50,662 nucleotides of DNA from CAZJFH01 sp964545205. GTDB lineage: Bacteria; Pseudomonadota; Alphaproteobacteria; Rhodospirillales; Magnetospirillaceae. The notes under the pieces were generated by a model. The model was not told the DNA's origin. It ran no database searches and saw only the letters and a list, made by a program, of their open reading frames with translations. Position numbers and translations under genes: made by a program. The stretch is taken from NCBI GenBank assembly GCA_964545205.1, contig CAZJFH010000036.1, positions 1 through 50,662 of the forward strand, read 5' to 3'. Below are positions 15,410 through 22,242 of the stretch, piece after piece. How positions within the stretch are numbered: position 1 is the first letter of the stretch; each line of letters begins with the position of its first letter.

Positions 15410-16417
15410 ATGGCGGACACGAAGAGTTTCACGGTGATCTGGCTGCAGGCGGCGAGTTGCGGCGGCTGCACGATGTCGCTCCTCGGCGCCGAGGATCTCG
15501 ACCAGACCCTGTCGGCCTTCGGCATCCGGCTGCTGTGGCACCCCGCCCTGTCGGAAGAGAGCGGCGACGAGGCGATCGCCCTGCTGCAGGCCGCCGCCGA
15601 CGGCGGGCTCGCCTTCGATGCCCTTGTCGTCGAGGGCGCCGTGCTGCGTGGTCCCGACGGCAGCGGCCGCTTCCAGATCATGTCGGGCACCGGCCGCGCC
15701 ATGGCCGACTGGGTCGCGGCGCTGGCGGCGCGGGCCCGCTACACCGTCGCGGTCGGCACCTGCGCCGCCTTCGGCGGCATCCCCGCCGCCAATCTCGACC
15801 AGACCGATGCCTGCGGCCTGCAATGGCGGGGCGAGGCGGCCGGCGGCCTGCTCGGCGAGGCCTGGCACGGCGGCGGCGGCCTGCCGGTGGTCAACGTCGC
15901 CGGCTGCGCGCCGCATCCGGGATGGATCGTCGAGACGCTGGCGGCCCTGGCGATCGGCGGCTTCTCGATCGCCGACCTCGACCAGTTCGGCCGGCCGCGC
16001 GCCTTCGCCGACCACCTCGCCCACCACGGCTGCGCCCGCAACGAGTTCTACGAGTTCAAGGCCTCGGCGGCGCGCGCCTCGGATCGCGGCTGCCTGATGG
16101 AGAACCTGGGCTGCAAGGCGACCCAGGCGCCGGGCGACTGCAACATCCGCCGCTGGAACGGCTTCGGCTCGTGCACCGACGCCGGCTACGCCTGCATCAA
16201 ATGCACCTCGCCCGGATTCGAGGAGCCCGGCGGCCCGTTCCTCGAGACCGAAAAGCTGGCCGGCATTCCGGTCGGCCTGCCGACCGACATGCCCAAGGCC
16301 TGGTTCGTGGCGCTGGCGGCGCTGTCGAAATCGGCGACGCCCGGCCGCGTGCGCCGCAACGCCCATGCCGACCACGTCGTGGTGCCGCCGGTCTGGCGGC
16401 AGGGAAAGCAACCGTAG
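15410..16417 (+). CDS. hupU: [NiFe]-hydrogenase small subunit, sensory HupU/HoxB type
   Basis: A 335-residue Fe-S subunit. Cluster cysteines are visible in ASCGGCTMSLL (C17, C20), VAVGTCAAFGG, AGCAPHPGW, HHGCAR (His and Cys), ENLGCKATQAPGDCNIR and YACIKCTSPGF, enough for proximal, medial and distal clusters. It lacks a twin-arginine signal peptide and a C-terminal anchor, unlike uptake HupS, and so should stay in the cytoplasm. That and the partner's processed-free C-terminus place it in group 2 (HupUV/HoxBC regulatory hydrogenases). The start at 15410 has GAGAGGG just upstream. The gap to the large subunit is 25 bases. The usual HoxJ kinase and HoxA regulator are not in the window. Confidence 0.9.
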   Translation: MADTKSFTVIWLQAASCGGCTMSLLGAEDLDQTLSAFGIRLLWHPALSEESGDEAIALLQAAADGGLAFDALVVEGAVLRGPDGSGRFQIMSGTGRAMADWVAALAARARYTVAVGTCAAFGGIPAANLDQTDACGLQWRGEAAGGLLGEAWHGGGGLPVVNVAGCAPHPGWIVETLAALAIGGFSIADLDQFGRPRAFADHLAHHGCARNEFYEFKASAARASDRGCLMENLGCKATQAPGDCNIRRWNGFGSCTDAGYACIKCTSPGFEEPGGPFLETEKLAGIPVGLPTDMPKAWFVALAALSKSATPGRVRRNAHADHVVVPPVWRQGKQP

Positions 16418-16442
16418 TGGTTCGACAGCAGGAGACCGGCAC

Positions 16443-17882
16443 GTGACGCGGCTTGTCGTGGGTCCGTTCAACCGGGTCGAAGGCGATCTCGAGGTGCGCC
16501 TCGACGTCGCCGACGGCCGGGTCGCGGCGGCCTGGGTGACGGCGCCGCTCTATCGCGGCTTCGAGCGCATCCTGCAAGGGCGGCCGCCGGCCGACGCCCT
16601 GGTGATCGCGCCGCGGGTCTGCGGCATCTGCTCGGTCTCGCAATCGGCCGCCGCCGCCGCGGCTTTGGCCGGCCTGGCCGGCGGCGCCGTGGCCGAGAAT
16701 GGCCGCCTGGCGGCCAATCTGGTGCTGGCGGCCGAGAACGTCGCCGACCACCTGACCCATTTCCACCTGTTCTTCATGCCGGACTTCGCCCGCGCCGCCT
16801 ATGCCGGGCGCCCGTGGCACGAGGCCGCCGCGGCGCGGTTCCGGGCGAGCACGGGCGCGGCGACGCGGGATTTCCTGCCGGCGCGGGCCAGGTTCCTGCA
16901 CCTCATGGGCCTGCTGGCCGGCAAGTGGCCGCACAGCCTGGCGCTGCAGCCCGGCGGCACGACCAAGGCGGTGGATTCCAGCGAGCGGGTGCGGCTGCTG
17001 GCCGTGCTCGGCGGCTTCCGCCGCTTCGTCGAGGAGCATCTGTTCGCCGACGACCTCGAACGCATCGCCGCGCTCGACTCGCCGGCGGCGCTCGACGCCT
17101 GGGCCGACGAGTCCGAAGCCGGCGACGTCCGGCTGTTCCTGCGCGCCGCCGCCGATCTCGACCTGCAGGCGCTGGGCCGCGGCCCCGGCACCATGATGAG
17201 CTACGGCAGCCTGCCCTCGGCCGACGGGCCGCTGTTCCGCCGCGGCCTGTGGCGCGACGGCGCGGCGACGGCGCTCGAGCTTTCCGGCGTCGCCGAGGAC
17301 GTCAGCCACGCCTGGATGGCCGGCTCGGCCGCGCCGCCGCAGGACGGCCGCACCATCCCCGACGCCGACAAGGACGGCGCCTATTCCTGGTGCAAGGCGC
17401 CCAGGCTCGACGGCGCGCCGGTCGAGGTCGGCGCCTTCGCGCGCCAGGCCATCGACGGCCAGCCGCTGATCCGCGCCCTCGCCGAGACGGTCGGCGCCAA
17501 CGCCCGCGACCGTGTCGTCGCCCGCCTGGTCGAGACCGCGCGCCTGCTCTTGGCGATGGAGCGATGGGCCCGCGCCCTGCAGCCGCGCGAGCCGTTCTGT
17601 CTCGACAGCCAATCGCCGGACTCCGGCCGCGGCGTCGGCCTGGTCGAGGCGGCGCGCGGCGGCCTGGGCCACTGGCTGGCGGTCGCGGACGGCCGCATCG
17701 CCAACTACCAGATCATCGCCCCGACCACCTGGAACTTCTCGCCCCGCGACGAAGCGGGCACGCCCGGCCCGCTGGAACAGGCCCTGGTCGGCACCCCGGT
17801 CGGCGACGGCGAGAAGACGCCGGTCGCCGTCCAGCACGTGGTGCGCAGCTTCGATCCGTGCATGGTCTGCACGGTGCATTGA
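16443..17882 (+). CDS. hupV: [NiFe]-hydrogenase large subunit, sensory HupV/HoxC type
   Basis: A 479-residue catalytic subunit holding the NiFe(CN)2CO site. The four nickel cysteines are C60 and C63 in PRVCGICSVSQS and C473 and C476 in the terminal DPCMVCTVH. E13 in FNRVEGD is the conserved proton-transfer-region Glu. The protein ends on the His after the last cysteine, so there is no C-terminal extension for the maturation protease, a known trait of HupV/HoxC sensors. The L1 position that is His in most uptake enzymes is Gln67 here, as I recall for sensory hydrogenases. It starts at GTG 16443 with AGGAG upstream. The last 22 bases are duplicated at 20726-20747, marking an insertion immediately downstream. 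Confidence 0.92.
   Translation: MTRLVVGPFNRVEGDLEVRLDVADGRVAAAWVTAPLYRGFERILQGRPPADALVIAPRVCGICSVSQSAAAAAALAGLAGGAVAENGRLAANLVLAAENVADHLTHFHLFFMPDFARAAYAGRPWHEAAAARFRASTGAATRDFLPARARFLHLMGLLAGKWPHSLALQPGGTTKAVDSSERVRLLAVLGGFRRFVEEHLFADDLERIAALDSPAALDAWADESEAGDVRLFLRAAADLDLQALGRGPGTMMSYGSLPSADGPLFRRGLWRDGAATALELSGVAEDVSHAWMAGSAAPPQDGRTIPDADKDGAYSWCKAPRLDGAPVEVGAFARQAIDGQPLIRALAETVGANARDRVVARLVETARLLLAMERWARALQPREPFCLDSQSPDSGRGVGLVEAARGGLGHWLAVADGRIANYQIIAPTTWNFSPRDEAGTPGPLEQALVGTPVGDGEKTPVAVQHVVRSFDPCMVCTVH
17861..17882 (+). repeat. Direct repeat, left copy (hupV 3' end)
   Basis: These 22 bases, ending with the hupV stop TGA, are identical to 20726-20747. Flanking bases differ on both sides. 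The repeat contains the dyad TGCATGGTCTGCACGGTGCA. It looks like an attachment-site core or target duplication of an element inserted just after hupV. Confidence 0.85.
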
Positions 17883-18225
17883 TTTTTTTGTCTGGGGTTT
17901 CAGCAGGTTACGGGGTGTGTCCCAACATGCGTCCACGATGCGTCCATTATGGACTGCTGTAGACGCACTCATCCACTCCGCCGAATTTCGGCGGCTTTGA
18001 CCGCTTTGGGCCGAAAGCGGATAGGCGGGCTTCGGTCAAGAGGCGGGCAACAGCGGACGCGGTGTGGCGCGCCTTGTTCGGTGCACGGCATCCAGTCCAG
18101 CCGGTGGCATTGACAACACTGTGGGCTAGGCGAATGCAGAAAACTGGCTGGACTCGTGGCGGGCTCCATGGACCCGGAGCACATAATCTCAACGACCGTC
18201 CGGCGAGCCGAGATTGGCCGAGCGC

Positions 18226-18575
18226 GGTTTCGGAGATGACGCTGCCGCCGTAGGCGGCGAGTTCGTCGAACTTGTCCGCCGGCACCTCATAGGCACCGAA
18301 CTGCTCGAGCACGTCCTGGTGCGGCATCGGCAAGTCGTGGTCGACCGGCTCCTTGTACCCGATCGTGCGCAGCCACGGGCCGTTTTCGTTCCAGATCAGC
18401 ATCCTGGCCGTGGTCTCGTCGGGCTGGCTGGACTTCTCGACCATGGCGTTGGGCGGCTGTTTCGAGACGTCGGGCCAGTCCTTGATGGTCTGCAGACCTC
18501 GCCGCACCCGGCAGCATGGGCGCCGACGGGAAGGGTCAGCGCGGCGATAACCGCAAACATTGCCGTCGTTTTCAT
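18226..18575 (-). pseudogene. Broken small exported protein
   Basis: The minus strand starts with a good signal peptide (MKTTAMFAVIAALTLPVGAHAAG from 18575), but that frame runs into unlike sequence. The adjacent frame continues with plausible protein: LQTIKDWPDVSKQPPNAM, MLIWNENGPWLRTIGYKE, DVLEQFGAYEVPADKFDELAAYGGSVIS. A frameshift near 18500 therefore breaks the gene. After about 18226 the sequence loses protein character. From memory, relatives of this family continue with a Cys/Asn-containing helical C-terminus that is absent here, so it is also truncated. Function unknown. Confidence 0.6.
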
Positions 18576-18784
18576 CGTCTCATCCTCACGCATTGCAATG
18601 ACGACGAAACACGAGGCCCGCACGGCCGCTCGGCGCGCTTTCACTGTTTCGTGAAAGCCTCAGCGCCTGGCGCTAACGCGCGTTACGCAATCCTGAATGA
18701 TCCATAGTGGTTGGCGGCTGTGCGGCCGTATCATGACGTTGGCGGCACGAATTCCTTCCTGCCGCCAATGTACGAGGCTGCACA

Positions 18785-19159
18785 ATGACAAGCACGATTA
18801 GCGTACGGGCATTTGCGGCAAGGTCCCACGAAACCCCTGACGAGCTCAGATCACCGGAGAAGACGCGCGTCGAGGTTCTCCGGTTCGAAGAGGTTACTTT
18901 GGCACGATTCATCTTCCAGCCCGGCTGGCGGTGGTCGGAATGCGTAAAGCCGGTAGTCGGAACCGAGACCTGCCAAGCGTCGCACGTCGGGCACGTCGTC
19001 TCGGGACAGATGACTGTTCGCATGGCGGACGGCTCGGAAAAGAGCATGAAGCCCGGCATGTCCTACACAATCCCCCCGGGTCATGACGCATGGGTCGACG
19101 GCGACGAGCCGTTCGTCGGCATCGAGATGGTGAGCGCCGAGAATTACGCGAAACGCTGA
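18785..19159 (+). CDS. Cupin-domain protein
   Basis: A 124-residue single-domain cupin. Motif 1 region FQPGWRWSECVKPVVGTETCQASHVGHVVSGQM and motif 2 PGMSYTIPPGHDAWVDGDEPFVGIEMV follow the cupin barrel order. Histidines in ASHVGH and PPGHDAW could be metal ligands, but the full HxH-E-H set is incomplete. A ribosome binding site (GAGG) precedes the ATG. The nitrilase starts 32 bases downstream, so the two are probably co-transcribed. Cupins of this type often act as small dioxygenases, isomerases or ligand sensors. No specific activity can be assigned. Confidence 0.8.
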   Translation: MTSTISVRAFAARSHETPDELRSPEKTRVEVLRFEEVTLARFIFQPGWRWSECVKPVVGTETCQASHVGHVVSGQMTVRMADGSEKSMKPGMSYTIPPGHDAWVDGDEPFVGIEMVSAENYAKR

Positions 19160-19191
19160 AGCGGCGATAACTCCGACCGAAAGGGACGATC

Positions 19192-20136
19192 ATGGCCGCG
19201 AAGATCGCCGTCATTCAGAAGCCGCCGGTCCTGCTCGACCGGTCCCGAACCATTGACGAGGCATGCCAATCGGTCGAGGCCGCCGCCGCCGAGGGCGCGT
19301 CCTTGCTGGTGTTTCCCGAGGCCCACATCCCCGGCTATCCCACATGGGCCTGGCGGCTCAGGCCCGGCTCGGACATGGCGCTGTCGGGCGAGATTCATGC
19401 GCGGCTCCGGGCCAATGCCGTCGACCTCCACCGCGGGGACCTGCAGCCGTTGCAGGATGCGGCGCAGAGCCATGGCGTCACCGTCGTCATCGGCATCAAC
19501 GAACGCGACGGTCGCTACAGCGGCACAACTCTCTTCAACACCGTGGTGGTCATCGGCCACCAGGGCGAGATCCTCAATGTGCACCGCAAGCTCATGCCGA
19601 CCAACCCCGAGCGCATGATCTGGGGAATGGGCGATGCCAGCGGCTTACGGGTGGTCGACACCCAGGTCGGGCGGCTGGGCGCGCTCATCTGCTGGGAAAA
19701 CTACATGCCGCTGGCGCGCTATGCGCTCTATGCGCAGAACATCGAAATCTACGTCGCTCCGACTTGGGATTGTGGCGAGACCTGGTGCGCAACGCTCCGG
19801 CACATCGCCCGGGAAGCGGGCTGTTGGGTCATCGGCACGGCGACGGCGTTGCGCGGCAGCGACGTCCCGATCGATTTCCCTGAGCGCGACCGGCTGTTCG
19901 AGGCCGACGAGTGGATCAACGACGGCGGCGCCATGATCGTGAGGCCCGGCGGGGCTGTGGCGGCGGGCCCGCTGAACCGTTCCCACGAAATCCTCTACGC
20001 CGAAATCGACGTGGAAGCGGCGCGGCAGGGAAGGCGGTCGCTGGACGTCTGCGGCCACTATGCCCGGCCGGACCTGTTTTCGCTGACCGTCGACCGTCAT
20101 CCGCTGTCGCCGGTCACCTTCTCGGATCAGAGCTGA
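19192..20136 (+). CDS. Nitrilase-family carbon-nitrogen hydrolase
   Basis: A 314-residue enzyme with the nitrilase catalytic triad E43 (LVFPEAHIPGYP), K133 (NVHRKLMPT) and C167 (GALICWENYMPL). The residues after the cysteine (WENYMPLARYALY) and the second Glu (NPERMIWG) match branch 1 true nitrilases rather than amidases. It would hydrolyse an organic nitrile to acid and ammonia. The length is slightly short for aliphatic nitrilases (about 330-370), because the C-terminal oligomerisation tail is brief (HYARPDLFSLTVDRHPLSPVTF). It sits with the cupin gene inside the island, so it is probably an acquired catabolic or detoxification function. The substrate is unknown. Confidence 0.88.
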   Translation: MAAKIAVIQKPPVLLDRSRTIDEACQSVEAAAAEGASLLVFPEAHIPGYPTWAWRLRPGSDMALSGEIHARLRANAVDLHRGDLQPLQDAAQSHGVTVVIGINERDGRYSGTTLFNTVVVIGHQGEILNVHRKLMPTNPERMIWGMGDASGLRVVDTQVGRLGALICWENYMPLARYALYAQNIEIYVAPTWDCGETWCATLRHIAREAGCWVIGTATALRGSDVPIDFPERDRLFEADEWINDGGAMIVRPGGAVAAGPLNRSHEILYAEIDVEAARQGRRSLDVCGHYARPDLFSLTVDRHPLSPVTFSDQS

Positions 20137-20147
20137 CCGCGAACGGC

Positions 20148-20290
20148 TCAGCGCTGGGCGCGCGCGACGGTCATCACTGTCAGCGCGACCGCGGCCCCCG
20201 CCGCGGCGCCCAAGATCCCCACGGTGCGGTTCTTCAGGTTATCTCGCTATCCCGCCAACCACCAGAAGCCGACGGCCCCCAAGGTCAGTG
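20148..20290 (-). pseudogene. Decayed 3' remnant of a membrane-protein gene
   Basis: On the minus strand one frame gives LTLGAVGFWWLAG then a stop. After a short shift another frame gives KNRTVGILGAAAGAAVALTVMTVARAQR and a stop at 20148. Both pieces look like transmembrane C-terminal sequence of one protein that has lost its frame and its 5' part. It lies in the gene-free stretch 20137-20503. Confidence 0.4.
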
Positions 20291-20503
20291 GACTACAGCG
20301 GGCTACGGCGCAAAACCGTCGGCGCTTCCATTCCCCCAAGGTCCGCTGTTAGGAGCCAGCGCCAATCTCAGGAACGACCGCCATGGGCGCAAAGCGGTCG
20401 GAGCCGCCCCCGCTCCTCACCGCCGCGCCGGTGCTCGCCCATTCTGGCGGCATTAACGTCAAGAGCTGCCACGAACCTCGTTGCCGGATCTGGCCGTGAA
20501 AAC

Positions 20504-20563
20504 TGGTGCCCCAGGCCGGACTCGAACCAGCACGCCGTTGCCGACAACAGATTTTGACTCTGC
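20504..20563 (-). tRNA. tRNA-Leu(CAA) 3' fragment (pseudo-tRNA)
   Basis: Read on the minus strand, 20563 to 20504 gives an anticodon stem GCAGA/TCTGT with loop GTCAAAA (anticodon CAA). Then come a type II variable arm with stem GTCG/CGGC, a T arm GCTGG-TTCGAGT-CCGGC, the acceptor 3' strand CTGGGGC, discriminator A and encoded CCA. The 5' partner GCCCCAG or a proper D arm is not found in the next 60 bases. It is therefore only the 3' part of a leucine tRNA, the piece usually left at the edge of tRNA-targeting integrative elements. Confidence 0.7.
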
Positions 20564-20725
20564 CGCGCGAGCATGCCGGCACCTCGGCCACGACCCATCC
20601 ACGATCGGCTGGTAAGCTTTTGATTCTGTTAGACCGCCTTGGCTCGTTTTCTGCCGGTTCGCAGTTCGACGGCAAGCCCGCACCCCATTGAAAACACTCC
20701 AAAAACCCCCGCCCGTCGGGGCATA

Positions 20726-20747
20726 CATGGTCTGCACGGTGCATTGA
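20726..20747 (+). repeat. Direct repeat, right copy of hupV 3' end
   Basis: Identical over 22 bases to 17861-17882, including the stop codon TGA, but outside any hydrogenase reading frame. It marks the right boundary of the island. Confidence 0.85.
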
Positions 20748-20795
20748 AGTATCCGGGGGCGCGTCAGACTTGATGCCCTCTCGAAGACGTTCCGC

Positions 20796-21995
20796 TTAGC
20801 GCCCGAGGCCATCGAGGGCCTCGACCAGATCGGCGCGGATGTCGTCGTAGTCCTCGAGCCCCACCGACAGCCGCACCAGCCCGTCGGTGAAGCCGTGCTC
20901 GGCGCGCTCCTCGGGCGCGTAGGTGGCGTGCGTCATGCTGGCCGGATGCTGGACCAGCGTTTCGGCATCGCCCAGGCTGACCGCGCGCGTGGCGAGCCGG
21001 ACCGCGTCCATGAAGCTCCGCCCCGCCGCCAGGCCGCCCTTCAGCTCCATGGCGATCATGCCGCCGAACCGGCTCATCTGGCGGCTGGCCAGGGCCTTCT
21101 GCGGATGGCTGTCGAGGCCGGGGAAATAGACGCGCTCCACCGCCGGATGCGCCTCGAGGTCGTGCGCCAGCCGGAAGGCCGAATCGCAGTGGCGGTCCAT
21201 GCGCAGGGTCAGCGTCTTCAGTCCGCGCAGGATCAGGAAGGCGTCGAAGGTGGAGATGCAGGCGCCGTTCAGCTCCTTCACGCCGGTGAAGCGGAGTTGG
21301 TCGATGTGCTCCTTGCGCCCGACCACCGCGCCGGCGAGCAGGTCGCCGTGTCCGCCCAGATACTTCGTCGCCGAGTGCACGACGAGATCGGCGCCGAGGA
21401 CGAGCGGCCGCTGCAGGTACGGGGTGCAGTACGTGTTGTCGACCACCAGCAGCACGCCGGCCTTGCGGCAGATCGCCGCCAGGGCGGCGATGTCGACCAC
21501 GCGCATGTTCGGGTTCGACGGCGTCTCGGTGATCACCATCCGCGTGCGCGGGCTCAGCGCCGCCGTCAGTTGCGCCGGATCGGTGAGGTCGGCGAAGCGG
21601 GTGGCGATGCCGAAGCGCCCGACGTGATGGCGCAGCAGGCCGAAGGTGCAGCCGTAGAGCGTCTTGTCGGCGACGACCTCGTCGCCGGACTTCAGGAAGG
21701 TCCACACCACCGCCGTCAGCGCGCCCATGCCGGACGACGTCGCCAAGCCGGCCTCGCCCTCCTCGAGGGCGGCCAGCCGGGTCTCCAGCACGGTGGCCGT
21801 GGGATTGCCGACGCGGCTGTAGATGTAGCCGCCCGCCGTGCCGGCGAAGCGCTCGCTGCCGGTCTCCGACCGGTCGAAGGCGAAGGTCGAGGACAGATAG
21901 ACCGGCGGGTTCAGCGCACCCTGGCAGTCGAGCGGGTCGTAGCCCTCGTGGATCGCGCGCGTCGCGAAACCCTTGAATCCTTTCGACGCGGTCAT
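20796..21995 (-). CDS. megL: Methionine gamma-lyase (Cys/Met metabolism PLP enzyme)
   Basis: A 399-residue PLP enzyme that converts methionine to methanethiol, 2-oxobutyrate and ammonia. The cofactor lysine lies in HSATKYLGGHGD. TLYGCTFGLLRHH holds the active-site Tyr and Cys typical of methionine gamma-lyase (YGCT) rather than cystathionine gamma-synthase. Other family blocks are SRVGNPTATVLE, VVDNTYCTPYLQRPL, DRHCDSAFRLA and SLGDAETLVQHPASMTH. The start at 21995 has ribosome binding site GAAGGGGGA. It is divergent from the PLD gene and its 3' end faces the island. Cystathionine gamma-lyase activity remains an alternative. Confidence 0.88.
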   Translation of the reverse strand: MTASKGFKGFATRAIHEGYDPLDCQGALNPPVYLSSTFAFDRSETGSERFAGTAGGYIYSRVGNPTATVLETRLAALEEGEAGLATSSGMGALTAVVWTFLKSGDEVVADKTLYGCTFGLLRHHVGRFGIATRFADLTDPAQLTAALSPRTRMVITETPSNPNMRVVDIAALAAICRKAGVLLVVDNTYCTPYLQRPLVLGADLVVHSATKYLGGHGDLLAGAVVGRKEHIDQLRFTGVKELNGACISTFDAFLILRGLKTLTLRMDRHCDSAFRLAHDLEAHPAVERVYFPGLDSHPQKALASRQMSRFGGMIAMELKGGLAAGRSFMDAVRLATRAVSLGDAETLVQHPASMTHATYAPEERAEHGFTDGLVRLSVGLEDYDDIRADLVEALDGLGR

Positions 21996-22181
21996 CGCCG
22001 TCCCCCTTCGTTCATGTCGCCCCATTCTACGCGCGGTCGTCGCCCCGGCGGTAGCCCTTGCCCAGCACGCGGGCGCCGGTGGCGCCTTTCCCCTCCACCG
22101 GGCCCGCCATGTTCGCGCCGGTCCCCGCCCCGAAAGGAAGCGCCTGCATTCGGCGCCGACGCGCAAATCGGATGAACGCAT

Positions 22182-22206
22182 CGAACCGGGCCGGCACGGC
22201 CCTGTT
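22182..22206 (+). promoter_or_regulatory. EcfG-like promoter of the PLD gene
   Basis: CGAAC-N17-GTT, one mismatch from the GGAAC-N16/17-GTT consensus of the alphaproteobacterial general stress sigma factor EcfG. It ends 36 bases before the ATG at 22243. Weak alone, but repeated upstream of other genes to the right. Confidence 0.35.
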
Positions 22207-22242
22207 TCCGCACCAGGAGTGTCTCGCATCGGAAGGGAAAGC

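Larger units (their letters stand above)
17883..20725. mobile_element. Short genomic island between 22-bp direct repeats
   Basis: About 2.84 kb bounded by identical copies of the hupV 3' end. The contents differ from the surroundings. There is a gene-poor lower-GC first 340 bases with no convincing gene, a frameshifted exported-protein remnant, intact cupin and nitrilase genes, a decayed membrane-protein tail and a tRNA-Leu 3' fragment. No integrase or transposase is present, so it would be a non-autonomous or decayed element. Removing it with one repeat copy would place hupV directly upstream of the megL 3' end. The boundaries are seen directly; the mechanism is inference. Confidence 0.6.

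Noticed and set aside
17883..18225. Genes in the first 340 bases of the island
   Set aside because: Open frames here are short, interrupted and without domain or ribosome binding site.
20504..20592. Complete tRNA-Leu gene
   Set aside because: No 5' acceptor strand complementary to CTGGGGC and no proper D arm could be found, so only a 3' fragment is reported.
21996..22242. SAM or other riboswitch in the megL/PLD divergent region
   Set aside because: No conserved riboswitch core was recognisable by eye. The region is explained by two start leaders.
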